A stretch of 14,256 bases of DNA, from NCBI GenBank assembly GCA_948441955.1, contig CAOJQZ010000062.1, positions 1-14,256 of the forward strand. Direction: 5' to 3'. Positions within the stretch are counted from its first letter, which is position 1. Every line of letters starts with the position of its first letter. Positions 7,528-14,255 of this stretch are shown in pieces. The notes under the pieces are model-generated. The model did not search any database. It was not told the origin of the DNA and saw only the letters and a list, made by a program, of their open reading frames with translations. This DNA comes from an uncultured Lachnospiraceae bacterium (lineage in GTDB: Bacteria; Bacillota; Clostridia; Lachnospirales; Lachnospiraceae). The translations under genes and the position numbers were made by a program.

Positions 7528-9327
7528 TCAAACCGGCAGGCTATCCCTCACACACAACGCCCCATACCCCACCTGCGGGTTAGGATACACGTCAAACCCC
7601 GGCAGCGGCTTCGCCCCGCGTCTTAAGTAAGCCTTCACCTTCTCCCCGTACAGATACGGGTCATTATTTCTCACAATTCCCCACTCCATGAGAAGCGCCG
7701 CCCCGCCTGTTGCAAACGGCGTCGCAAACGAGGTCCCGCTTACCGCAGCATAGCCTCCGCCGGCAGAAACCGTTGTAATATCCACTCCCGGCGCTGCAAT
7801 ATCCGGCTTTAGTCCCCCTGTTCCGGTCCGGTAGCCTTCTGGTACAAGAGGCCCCCTGCCGGAAAAATCTGCGTACGAAAATGTACGTGCATTATATGCT
7901 CCTACGGAAATCACTCTGCCGGCTGTAGACGGGATTGTCAACGTAGTATTATCCGTTGGATAAAGAAACCCTGTCCCCCGGTTTAATACTCCCTCGCTTG
8001 GAAGCCACAGCTCATAGCTGCCGGATACAATTTCCCTCGGCGTCAGTATAATCCTCCAGATGCCTGTGTTAATATATCCTTCCCTTTGCAGCAAGTCAAT
8101 ATAGATTTCCTGCGCCGTACTGTAGGGACTTGGCTCTCCATAATACAGCAGAATTTCTGTCTGCCCCGCTGTAAATCTCTGGGGACCTAAGATTTCCTGT
8201 ACAGGCCCTATGCGGATTCCGGAGGGTGACACAAGGGAAATGTCTATCACATCCACATATTCTTTCCAAATCTGTACATTCAACGACGGCTGACTCTCTT
8301 GAACCGCCAGCTCAATAACTGTCTCCCTTTCCTCATCTACCCTTCCTGATGTGTGTCCGGCGCTGGCAGCCTCGTTTCCTGTTCCGATACAGATACTGCT
8401 CTTCCATATATTTGAGATATCATCGATAAAACGCTCCAAAAGAGAGGTCCCGTCATGAGCGCCATATGTATTGCCAAAGCTGATATTTACGGCCACCGGC
8501 ATCTGGTACTCCAGCGCCTTCCTCACTACATAGTCAATTCCCATCATAAGTTCTGTTGTCCGGGGAAATCCTTCGCTGGAAGGATTTCCAAGCTTTACAA
8601 TAAGAAGCTCGCTCTCAGGCGCTGCTCCCGCATACTGTCCATAGCCGGAAACATTTACACTTGAACTGCTCCGGCCGTTTCCCGCGGCGATTCCCGCCAC
8701 TGCCGTCCCATGCCCGGATGTGTCTCTTGTTGGCACAAGCTGCGTTCGTTCCGGCAGTGTCTGTGCATTTAAAGCTTCATTTATCCTCTCACCCGTATAT
8801 TCAACTCCAGTTTCATACCCCAGCGGCGGGCCTTCGCCCTCCCTCGGCCTTAACGACTGATCCCAGATTGCACGGATCCGCGTCGTCCCGTCTGCGTTAC
8901 GGAAATCTGCCAGTGTATAATCAATTCCCGAATCAATCACTGCAACAAGTATTCCCTGTCCAAATAAGGAAAAACGGGTATCCTGCACCTCATCAATGCA
9001 AGACACCCGCTTTCCGTCTGCGACTTGAAAAAACAGTCTTTTCGGTTTTTCAATATACTCAATCTGAGGCAGCGCTGCAAGAGCCTCTATTCTGGATTCC
9101 TTTATGGTTATTACCGCGTATTCATTCATAAGCTCCGTAACTCTGTCTGCAAGGCTTCGTACCTCTGTAAGCTCCCCTGAATACTTTACGATTAAATCCC
9201 ATGCCCTGTCAATGGGATTATAGCCCACGTCCAGCTGCAGAGATTTTTCTCTTTCCTCTTCTGTGGCATCCAGCGCCAGATTTAATAGATTCTCAACCTT
9301 CTGACTTGTCACTTTGTCACTTCCCAC
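7528..9327 (-). CDS. S8 family subtilisin-like serine protease, Csp-like
   Basis: A 599-residue subtilase with an intact triad: Asp132 in VAVIDSGIDYT, His206 in DTSGHGTAVAG, Ser533 in VSGTSFATPFATGGAAL. Asn318 in GTGNEA is the oxyanion-hole residue. Residues 1 to about 100 form a propeptide region ending in an inhibitor_I9-like stretch (VITIKESRIEALAALPQIEY). Between Asn318 and Ser533 there are 215 residues, far more than the 66 in subtilisin. The extra block at about 335-455 is β-rich, like the jelly-roll insert described for clostridial Csp proteases. No signal peptide or membrane anchor is seen, so it is probably cytoplasmic or spore-associated. Csp proteases activate the germination hydrolase SleC; a role here is inference. 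The start is GTG at 9327; GTG at 9312, with AGGTGG 11 bases upstream, is an alternative. Only 19 bp separate it from the rubrerythrin gene. Confidence 0.92.
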   Translation of the reverse strand: MGSDKVTSQKVENLLNLALDATEEEREKSLQLDVGYNPIDRAWDLIVKYSGELTEVRSLADRVTELMNEYAVITIKESRIEALAALPQIEYIEKPKRLFFQVADGKRVSCIDEVQDTRFSLFGQGILVAVIDSGIDYTLADFRNADGTTRIRAIWDQSLRPREGEGPPLGYETGVEYTGERINEALNAQTLPERTQLVPTRDTSGHGTAVAGIAAGNGRSSSSVNVSGYGQYAGAAPESELLIVKLGNPSSEGFPRTTELMMGIDYVVRKALEYQMPVAVNISFGNTYGAHDGTSLLERFIDDISNIWKSSICIGTGNEAASAGHTSGRVDEERETVIELAVQESQPSLNVQIWKEYVDVIDISLVSPSGIRIGPVQEILGPQRFTAGQTEILLYYGEPSPYSTAQEIYIDLLQREGYINTGIWRIILTPREIVSGSYELWLPSEGVLNRGTGFLYPTDNTTLTIPSTAGRVISVGAYNARTFSYADFSGRGPLVPEGYRTGTGGLKPDIAAPGVDITTVSAGGGYAAVSGTSFATPFATGGAALLMEWGIVRNNDPYLYGEKVKAYLRRGAKPLPGFDVYPNPQVGYGALCVRDSLPV

Positions 9328-9346
9328 CTATACTTAATTCCTGCTA

Positions 9347-9958
9347 CTATTTTAAAAATTCATGTTCCAGAAAAGGCGCCAAATCTGCGGGAATAAAATA
9401 TCCCTTCTCATAGTGGCAGACCGGGCAGACATTCGGAACAAGCCTTCCATGAAAAATATGCCCGCAGTTCAGACACATCCATTCCTCTTCCTCCGGGCTT
9501 TCGTAATACCTGTTATTTTCTAACAGCATAGCAATCTTCCCAAATCTTTCCGCATGAACTTTTTCTATCTCCGCTATCTGATAAAAGGCTGTTGCCTCCT
9601 CTATAAACCCTTCCTCCTTGGCAATATTCCCAAAGGCCGGATAAACATTATCGTACTCTTCCAATTCATTATGCTCAGCCGACCTTAGAAGTTTTTCTAC
9701 ACTGTCAAAATGATCAACCGGATAGCCGCCGTCAATACGGATTGTCTCACCTGCCGATTTCTTCAACAGCTCATAATATCTCTCGGCGTGCGCCCTCTCC
9801 TGATCTGCCGTAAAAAGAAATATCTGGCTTACTGCATACATTCCCTGCTTCTGTGCTGTCCTGGCAGCAATTGTATATCGGTTTCTAGCCTGACTTTCCC
9901 CGGCAAATGCACGCATAAGATTTTCTTTTGTTCTGCTTTCATTAAAATTAATAGCCAT
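9347..9958 (-). CDS. rbr: Rubrerythrin with C-terminal rubredoxin-like domain
   Basis: A 203-residue non-haem iron protein. The ferritin-like four-helix domain (about 1-150) carries the diiron ligand pattern: Glu21 (FAGESQARNRY), Glu54 and His57 (ADQERAHAERY), Glu97 (AEHNELEEY), and Glu132 with His135 (EIEKVHAERF). The C-terminal domain has two CxxC pairs, Cys162/165 and Cys178/181 (CLNCGHIFHG, VCPVCHYEKGYF), for a rubredoxin-type Fe(SCys)4 centre. By family it reduces hydrogen peroxide to water with electrons from NAD(P)H-linked carriers in anaerobes. The ATG at 9958 has AAGGAG (9967-9972) 8 bases upstream; a GTG at 9967 overlaps that site and is rejected. The promoter is unclear: a TTTACA at 10003-10008 has only a weak TAGTAA at 17 bases. 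No PerR-type palindrome was found. Co-transcription with the protease behind it is likely. Confidence 0.94.
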   Translation of the reverse strand: MAINFNESRTKENLMRAFAGESQARNRYTIAARTAQKQGMYAVSQIFLFTADQERAHAERYYELLKKSAGETIRIDGGYPVDHFDSVEKLLRSAEHNELEEYDNVYPAFGNIAKEEGFIEEATAFYQIAEIEKVHAERFGKIAMLLENNRYYESPEEEEWMCLNCGHIFHGRLVPNVCPVCHYEKGYFIPADLAPFLEHEFLK

Positions 9959-10024
9959 GATGCACACTCCTTATTATTTTTACTACTAGTATGTATCATG
10001 GCTGTAAAATTATTCTTCTTTTAA

Positions 10025-11041
10025 TCAATTAAAACCAATAATTCTGCGTGCTACCGAATATACCAGAGAAGAGATTTCGCGTCCTGGTTTTCCCGGTATG
10101 TTCAAAGTTTGTCCCAGAATGCCCCAGCGTATTTTTACAAACACCCTCCAGTCACTCGTTCTCAGATAGTTCCACAGCTCCTTCTTTTTTTCCAGATTTT
10201 CCGATTTTTTAGAACGTATAGCAAGAATTGACGATACGGTCATCATAATAGCAAGATAATTTATCATGTAGGCCCGCAGCTTTTTGCTCTTGATTTTACC
10301 CATCTGATACATATCTATCATAGATTTCGTAACAAATATCTGCTGATCAATTCTGGAGATCATCGTTTTTTCATTAACTGACTGATCTTCTCTTCCAATG
10401 TAATAACGGTAAAAATCCACATCCAGATAATATATCTTCCGCACATGAGGCAGCGGATAATACACATAAATATTGTCCACATAAAAAGTATGTCTGGGGA
10501 GTCTCAGCTGCGTCAGCTTCAGCATTTCCGTCCTGTAAATTACGGAATGCATCAGGATATACTGATCCAGATGAAAATGTCCAATATCATCCCATCTGAA
10601 AATTTCATCCTGCGGCAGAGCGTTCCGGTAATGAATGCACTTTTTCCTTTCTATACCGGCCTTTTCATATACATAATTGGAGATCAGCATATCAATCTCC
10701 TGATCCTCCTCCTCAAACCGCCTTAAAAGCTCCAGAATTTTATGCAGGGATTCCTCATCCACCCAGTCGTCACTGTCAACCACTTTAAAATATTTTCCTG
10801 TCGCACTGCTTAATCCGGAATTCACCGCGTCTCCATGTCCGCCATTCTCCTTGTCAACCACTTTGATTATGTGCGGATATCTTTTCTGATACTCATGAGC
10901 CACTTCAGAGGTTCGGTCTGTGGATCCGTCATTTACAATGATAATCTCGATATCCTCTCCTCCGGGCAGAATACTTTCGATTGCATGAGACATGTATTCT
11001 TCTGAGTTGTAGCAGGGAATTGCAAATGAAATATATCTCAT
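10025..11041 (-). CDS. Family 2 glycosyltransferase
   Basis: A 338-residue GT-A fold glycosyltransferase. The N-terminal nucleotide-sugar binding half is textbook: FAIPCYNSEEYMSHAIESIL (6-25), IEIIIVNDGSTDRT with Asp38, ENGGHGDAVNSGL, and the metal-binding DSDD motif at 89-92 (YFKVVDSDDWVDEESL). The C-terminal half is specific to this protein. It has one hydrophobic stretch (YLAIMMTVSSILAI) but no convincing set of membrane helices, so it is probably cytoplasmic or peripheral. Such enzymes add sugars to cell-surface glycans, lipids or polysaccharides; donor and acceptor are not deducible, and no polysaccharide cluster surrounds it. The ATG at 11041 has a strong AAGGAGG 6 bases upstream. It diverges from the phosphofructokinase gene and is followed, 66 bp after its stop, by rubrerythrin. 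Confidence 0.92.
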   Translation of the reverse strand: MRYISFAIPCYNSEEYMSHAIESILPGGEDIEIIIVNDGSTDRTSEVAHEYQKRYPHIIKVVDKENGGHGDAVNSGLSSATGKYFKVVDSDDWVDEESLHKILELLRRFEEEDQEIDMLISNYVYEKAGIERKKCIHYRNALPQDEIFRWDDIGHFHLDQYILMHSVIYRTEMLKLTQLRLPRHTFYVDNIYVYYPLPHVRKIYYLDVDFYRYYIGREDQSVNEKTMISRIDQQIFVTKSMIDMYQMGKIKSKKLRAYMINYLAIMMTVSSILAIRSKKSENLEKKKELWNYLRTSDWRVFVKIRWGILGQTLNIPGKPGREISSLVYSVARRIIGFN

Positions 11042-11068
11042 CTTTATCCTCCTTTATAACACGTATAT

Positions 11069-11097
11069 AGTATATAGTATAATTCCCTATTTTCCAA
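11069..11097 (-). promoter_or_regulatory. Promoter of the glycosyltransferase gene
   Basis: On the minus strand TTGGAA (11092-11097) and TATACT (11069-11074) are 17 bases apart, and the -10 lies 27 bases from the start codon. The -10 sits in tandem TATATAG heptamers (plus strand, about 11064-11077), which provide a second overlapping TATACT. Confidence 0.6.
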
Positions 11098-11126
11098 CTA
11101 AAAATTATTAAATACACCGGATTCAA

Positions 11127-11155
11127 TTGTAAACTGCCTCCAAATTAGATATAGT
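11127..11155 (+). promoter_or_regulatory. Promoter of the phosphofructokinase gene
   Basis: TTGTAA (11127-11132) and TATAGT (11150-11155) are 17 bases apart. An imperfect palindrome, TGCCTGAAGGCA (11166-11177), lies between the expected start of transcription and the GGAGG at 11184-11188, and could be an operator or a small mRNA hairpin. The -35 elements of the divergent promoters are 29 bases apart. Confidence 0.65.
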
Positions 11156-11196
11156 ATTATATAGATGCCTGAAGGCACAAATTGGAGGTATTTCAT

Positions 11197-12420
11197 ATGA
11201 AAAAAAATGTAATTGTCGGTCAATCCGGCGGGCCTACCGCAGTTATCAACGGAAGTCTTTACGGGGTTGTATCAGAAGGATTAAAACGAACCGAGCAGAT
11301 CGACCATATCTATGGCATGGTTAACGGAATTGAGGGGCTTCTTGCCGGACATATCATGGATATCGGAGCGCTGGATTCAACTAATGAACTGGAGCTTGTA
11401 AGAACCACTCCCGGCTCTTATCTTGGTTCCTGCCGTTATAAGCTCCCAGAGAATCTGGAAGACCCTGTATATCCTGAATTATTCCGCAAGCTGGAAGATA
11501 AAAATATCGGATATTTTTTCTACATTGGCGGAAATGATTCTATGGATACCGTAAGCAAACTCTCACGCTATGCTGCAGGGATTGACAGTGATATACGTTT
11601 TATCGGCGTCCCCAAAACAATTGACAATGATCTGGTTCATACGGATCACACGCCGGGATATGGCAGCGCCGCAAAATATGTAGCTACTGTCGTTCGGGAA
11701 ATCGCTGCAGACGCTAATGTGTATGACAATAAGCAGTCCGTAACAATTGTTGAAATCATGGGACGTCATGCCGGATGGCTGACCGCTGCAAGTATTCTTG
11801 CACGGAAATTTGAAGGAGATAACCCGGTACTTATATATCTGCCTGAGGTTGCATTTAATCAGGATACATTTATTGAAAAGGTAAAGGATGCCCTTACTCA
11901 TACGCCGAATCTTATTGTATGCATCTCTGAAGGCATCAATGATGGAAACGGAACCTTCATCTGTGAGTATGCAAGCGACGTTAGCGTAGATAGTTTCGGC
12001 CATAAAATGCTCACAGGCTCGGGAAAGTATCTGGAAAATCTTGTAAAAGAAAAAATTGGAGTAAAAGTACGTTCCATTGAGCTTAATGTATGCCAGCGCT
12101 GCTCCTGTGCACATCTTTCCAGAGTAGACCTGGACGAAGCAGAAAATGCAGGTATTTATGCAGTTCAGGTCGCATTGTCAGGAGAAACAGGGAAGATGAT
12201 TACTTTTATTCGAAATAAGAGTATCCCTTATGAGTTATCCTATGGGACGGCAGATGTAAACATAATCTGCAACGAGGAAAAGCCTGTTCCTACAGAATGG
12301 ATCATAAGGGACGGTTCTGATATCAGTAACGACTTTATCGATTATGCAAGGCCCCTTACACAAGGCTACGTGGAGCTTCCAACCAAAAACGGAATTCCGC
12401 TTTTTGCATACCGCAGATAA
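11197..12420 (+). CDS. pfp: 6-phosphofructokinase, probably pyrophosphate-dependent
   Basis: A 407-residue phosphofructokinase that phosphorylates fructose 6-phosphate to fructose 1,6-bisphosphate in glycolysis. The N-terminus has the phosphate loop GQSGGPTAVINGS (8-20). The metal/phosphate loop is GGNDS (111-115). The catalytic segment is PKTIDND (139-145) with Asp143 as the expected base, and MGRHAGW is at 188-194. In ATP-dependent enzymes the loop is GGDGS and the catalytic segment PGTIDND. Asp114 in place of the second glycine and Lys140 in place of glycine are the changes known to block ATP and favour pyrophosphate as phosphoryl donor. At about 400 residues it also exceeds the 320 of bacterial ATP enzymes. 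The donor assignment is inference from these residues. The ATG at 11197 follows GGAGG with 8 bases of spacing. The gene stands alone behind its own promoter. Confidence 0.92.
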   Translation: MKKNVIVGQSGGPTAVINGSLYGVVSEGLKRTEQIDHIYGMVNGIEGLLAGHIMDIGALDSTNELELVRTTPGSYLGSCRYKLPENLEDPVYPELFRKLEDKNIGYFFYIGGNDSMDTVSKLSRYAAGIDSDIRFIGVPKTIDNDLVHTDHTPGYGSAAKYVATVVREIAADANVYDNKQSVTIVEIMGRHAGWLTAASILARKFEGDNPVLIYLPEVAFNQDTFIEKVKDALTHTPNLIVCISEGINDGNGTFICEYASDVSVDSFGHKMLTGSGKYLENLVKEKIGVKVRSIELNVCQRCSCAHLSRVDLDEAENAGIYAVQVALSGETGKMITFIRNKSIPYELSYGTADVNIICNEEKPVPTEWIIRDGSDISNDFIDYARPLTQGYVELPTKNGIPLFAYRR

Positions 12421-12563
12421 AAGAGGGCTGTTCATAATTTGTTCATTTATCTTTTAAAAAACCTTCATTTCTACAACACGATTTCTTAACAGCTGTCTCA
12501 TATACTATAATTAACAAATGAGCAAAGCAATAAAACTATTTTGAATAAACTTTTTCATAATAC

Positions 12564-12607
12564 ATGCCGGGCACTGCGAAAGCGGTGACCCGGCATCCTC
12601 CCTTTTT
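12564..12607 (+). terminator. Strong GAAA-capped hairpin, possible terminator or end of a small RNA
   Basis: ATGCCGGG (12564-12571) pairs with CCCGGCAT (12589-12596). Inside it CACTGC pairs with GCGGTG (one G·U) around a GAAA tetraloop at 12578-12581, with one bulged A (12588). The 14-bp stem is followed by CCTCCC and then five T (12603-12607). The six-base gap before a short T-run makes it a poor canonical terminator, although it is the first strong hairpin after the phosphofructokinase stop, 143 bases away. A candidate -10 (TATAAT, 12506-12511) upstream means it could instead close a short transcript of about 90 bases. Confidence 0.4.
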
Positions 12608-12943
12608 ATGGGGCCTTGGGGTGATGACATTGCCGCCGTTTTGGGGCTGCCTACAGTTTACACAATCTTTGGGATAGTCCCCCATTTGCTGATAATCACA
12701 ACACAGATACTTCCACTCTGGTTCTGAGTAGCGTAATAACGCAGTAGGTTCTTAAGATAAAGACCCCTGTATGCCTCAAATATTTCTCTACACCAAGCTT
12801 AGATACTCTTGCATGAGCTTCTTTGTTTTCCAGTCCCCAATACAAAGCATATTGATGACCTTAGTTCTTAAATGCCTCGTTGCCACAAAGCATCTGTATT
12901 TGCGCCAACGCATAATCTTCGATTGTATCTGTGAATATTCTTC

Positions 12944-12977
12944 TTTTTGGTGCTTTCCTGCAAAAAAGTACCAAAAA
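12944..12977. repeat. 13-bp inverted repeat in gene-free stretch
   Basis: TTTTTGGTGCTTT (12944-12956) and AAAGTACCAAAAA (12965-12977) are complementary except for one G·T, around an 8-base loop. Neither side is followed by a T-run, so it is not an intrinsic terminator. It could be a folded RNA element or a remnant of a mobile-element end. Confidence 0.4.
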
Positions 12978-13102
12978 ATACCTCTGAAACTCAGAGATGC
13001 GGAATGTTCTGAATAACCTCTATAAATGGATATAGAAAATATCTGTCTGTATCTGCCATTAAACGGCATAACCTTAAACTTGACAGCAGATTGTCAATAC
13101 AT

Positions 13103-13131
13103 AAAAAACCGAGACACTTCTGCCTCGGTTT
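13103..13131 (-). terminator. Intrinsic terminator of tRNA-Arg
   Basis: Read on the minus strand, AAACCGAG (13124-13131) pairs with CTCGGTTT (13106-13113) around a 10-base loop, and the T-run continues to 13103. It starts a few bases past the tRNA 3' end. Confidence 0.8.
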
Positions 13132-13135
13132 CGTA

Positions 13136-13209
13136 CGTGGGCGAGAGGATTCGAACCCCCGACCTTCTGGTCCGTAGCCAGACGCTCTATCCAGCTGAGC
13201 TACGCCCAC
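13136..13209 (-). tRNA. tRNA-Arg (anticodon ACG)
   Basis: On the minus strand the cloverleaf is complete: acceptor GTGGGCG/CGCCCAC (7 bp), D arm GCTC/GAGC around AGCTGGATA, anticodon stem TCTGG/CCAGA with loop CTACGGA, variable loop AGGTC, and T arm GGGGG/CCTCT (two G·U pairs) with loop TTCGAAT. The anticodon is ACG; A34 is expected to be edited to inosine to read CGU, CGC and CGA. The discriminator is G73 (13136). CCA is not encoded, since TAC follows, so it must be added after transcription. Confidence 0.97.
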
Positions 13210-13240
13210 ACATCGTATTATGCTTTTCACAGCAAAATTT

Positions 13241-13269
13241 ATTATAGTCTATATTTTTTTATATGTCAA
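13241..13269 (-). promoter_or_regulatory. Consensus promoter of tRNA-Arg
   Basis: On the minus strand a perfect TTGACA (13264-13269) and a perfect TATAAT (13241-13246) are separated by exactly 17 bases. It lies 31 bases upstream of the tRNA 5' end, which fits strong constitutive transcription of a single tRNA gene. Confidence 0.88.
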
Positions 13270-13322
13270 TAAGCAAAATTAAATATTCCTGAGTTTTTTA
13301 TTATTTCAATTACTTTCTGTAT

Positions 13323-13351
13323 TTGCGTCCTGCTGTATTTTATGCTATGAT
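13323..13351 (+). promoter_or_regulatory. Promoter of the pyridoxal kinase gene
   Basis: TTGCGT (13323-13328) and TATGAT (13346-13351) are 17 bases apart, and TGC directly precedes the -10, giving an extended -10. It is 40 bases upstream of the chosen ATG, which also argues against a start at the TTG inside the -35. Confidence 0.6.
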
Positions 13352-13391
13352 TCCTTACGTAAATAACACCGCTAAAAAGGATTGTAATAAA

Positions 13392-14255
13392 ATGAAAAAG
13401 ATTGCTGTAATTAATGACTTATCCGGATTCGGACGCTGTTCCTTAACTGCTGCTATTTCAGTCATATCCGCAATGGGAGTTCAGCCCTGCCCGCTTCCCA
13501 CTGCTATATTAACCGCACAGACCGGATACCCAAGCTATTATTTAGACGACTATACAGAAAAAATGGAACACTTTCGAACAGAGTGGAAAAAAATGGGGCA
13601 AAGCTTTGATGGCATTTATACGGGGTTTGTTGCAGGAAAAGAACAGATTCTTCAGATTTTACGCTTTATCGACACCTTTGATACCCCGGAGACATTTTTA
13701 CTCGTAGACCCTGTTATGGGCGATGACGGGATTAAATATGATATGTTTACTCCGGAGCTTCTAACACAAATGAAGCGGCTGGCAAAAAGAGGAAACATCA
13801 TTACTCCCAACCTTACAGAACTGTGCCTTCTTACAGACACCGATTTCCACCATATTCAGGAAATCTCAGATACTGAAAGACTAATGGATACCGTGCAGAC
13901 GCTGGCGCTCTCCTTCTGTAAGGAGGGACCTGAACATGTTATTGTCACCGGCATACATTTTACAGATACTGAAGGCACTTTACAGATGGGTAACCTCTAC
14001 GTATCAGAAACGCAGACCAGTTTGAGCGCATTTCCCTATATTGGAAAAAGCTATTCCGGAACAGGAGACTTATTTGCTTCTTGTCTTGCCGCAGGGATAG
14101 CAAAAAAAAGAAAAATCTCAGAAATCATTCAGGTAACGGGAGAATTCCTGGAAGCATCTATTGAAGATTCAGTAAGAGAAAACGTACCGCGAAATGACGG
14201 CGTAAATTACGAGAAATTTTTGTGGATGCTGCAATCTGTTCAATCTGGGACGTAG
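13392..14255 (+). CDS. Pyridoxal/pyridoxamine kinase (PdxY-like)
   Basis: A 287-residue ribokinase-fold kinase that phosphorylates B6 vitamers with ATP to make or salvage pyridoxal 5'-phosphate. The order of motifs fits the PdxK/PdxY branch: NDLSGFGRCSLTAAISVI (8-25), LPTAILTAQTGYPS (35-48), DPVMGDDG (106-113), TPNLTE (138-143), HVIVTG (182-187), and the anion-hole GTGD (223-226) with Asp226 as the expected catalytic base. The ATG at 13392 starts MKKIAVINDLSG, the usual N-terminus, with AAAGGA about 11 bases upstream. The frame opens earlier at a TTG (13323), but that is part of the promoter. The stop ends one base before the window edge, so the gene is complete. Preference between pyridoxal, pyridoxine and pyridoxamine cannot be read; hydroxymethylpyrimidine kinase activity is a less likely alternative. 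No B6 synthesis gene is adjacent. Confidence 0.9.
   Translation: MKKIAVINDLSGFGRCSLTAAISVISAMGVQPCPLPTAILTAQTGYPSYYLDDYTEKMEHFRTEWKKMGQSFDGIYTGFVAGKEQILQILRFIDTFDTPETFLLVDPVMGDDGIKYDMFTPELLTQMKRLAKRGNIITPNLTELCLLTDTDFHHIQEISDTERLMDTVQTLALSFCKEGPEHVIVTGIHFTDTEGTLQMGNLYVSETQTSLSAFPYIGKSYSGTGDLFASCLAAGIAKKRKISEIIQVTGEFLEASIEDSVRENVPRNDGVNYEKFLWMLQSVQSGT

Larger units (their letters stand above)
12421..13102. other. Gene-free stretch with possible relic element or structured RNA
   Basis: No intact gene with a ribosome binding site is recognised in these 0.68 kb. On the minus strand one frame is open from 13069 to 12791, meets three stops within 39 bases (12788-12790, 12776-12778, 12752-12754), and is then open again for 71 codons to a stop at 12536-12538. 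The second part reads like a Cys/Tyr-rich peptide (WKYLCCDYQQMGDYPKDC, VNCRQPQNGG). It could be a decayed gene, part of a dispersed repeat, or chance. Other contents are a TATAAT at 12506-12511 with a weak -35 (TTCTTA, 12483-12488), the GAAA-capped hairpin at 12564-12596, and a 13-bp inverted repeat at 12944-12977. The stretch adjoins the 3' end of the tRNA-Arg gene, a common insertion site, but no copy of the tRNA end was found in it. Confidence 0.4.

Noticed and set aside
8661..9131. A 156-codon plus-strand frame inside the protease gene
   Set aside because: It is antisense to the propeptide and catalytic Asp/His region of a convincing subtilase, with a biased Pro/Leu/Arg composition typical of a shadow frame.
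9959..10024. A PerR- or Fur-type operator in front of rubrerythrin
   Set aside because: No TTATAAT-N-ATTATAA-like palindrome is present; only a loose TTTTAC/GTAAAA inverted repeat, which is too short and too widely spaced to call.
11563..12114. A 183-codon minus-strand frame inside the phosphofructokinase gene
   Set aside because: It is fully antisense to a gene with clear motifs, has no ribosome binding site and matches no recognisable domain.
12564..12689. A short plus-strand frame starting MPGTAKAVTRHPPF
   Set aside because: It has no ribosome binding site, and its beginning is the strong hairpin at 12564-12596, which would hinder translation.
12991..13247. Open frames on both strands across 12991-13247
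   Set aside because: They are translations of the tRNA-Arg gene, its terminator and its promoter.
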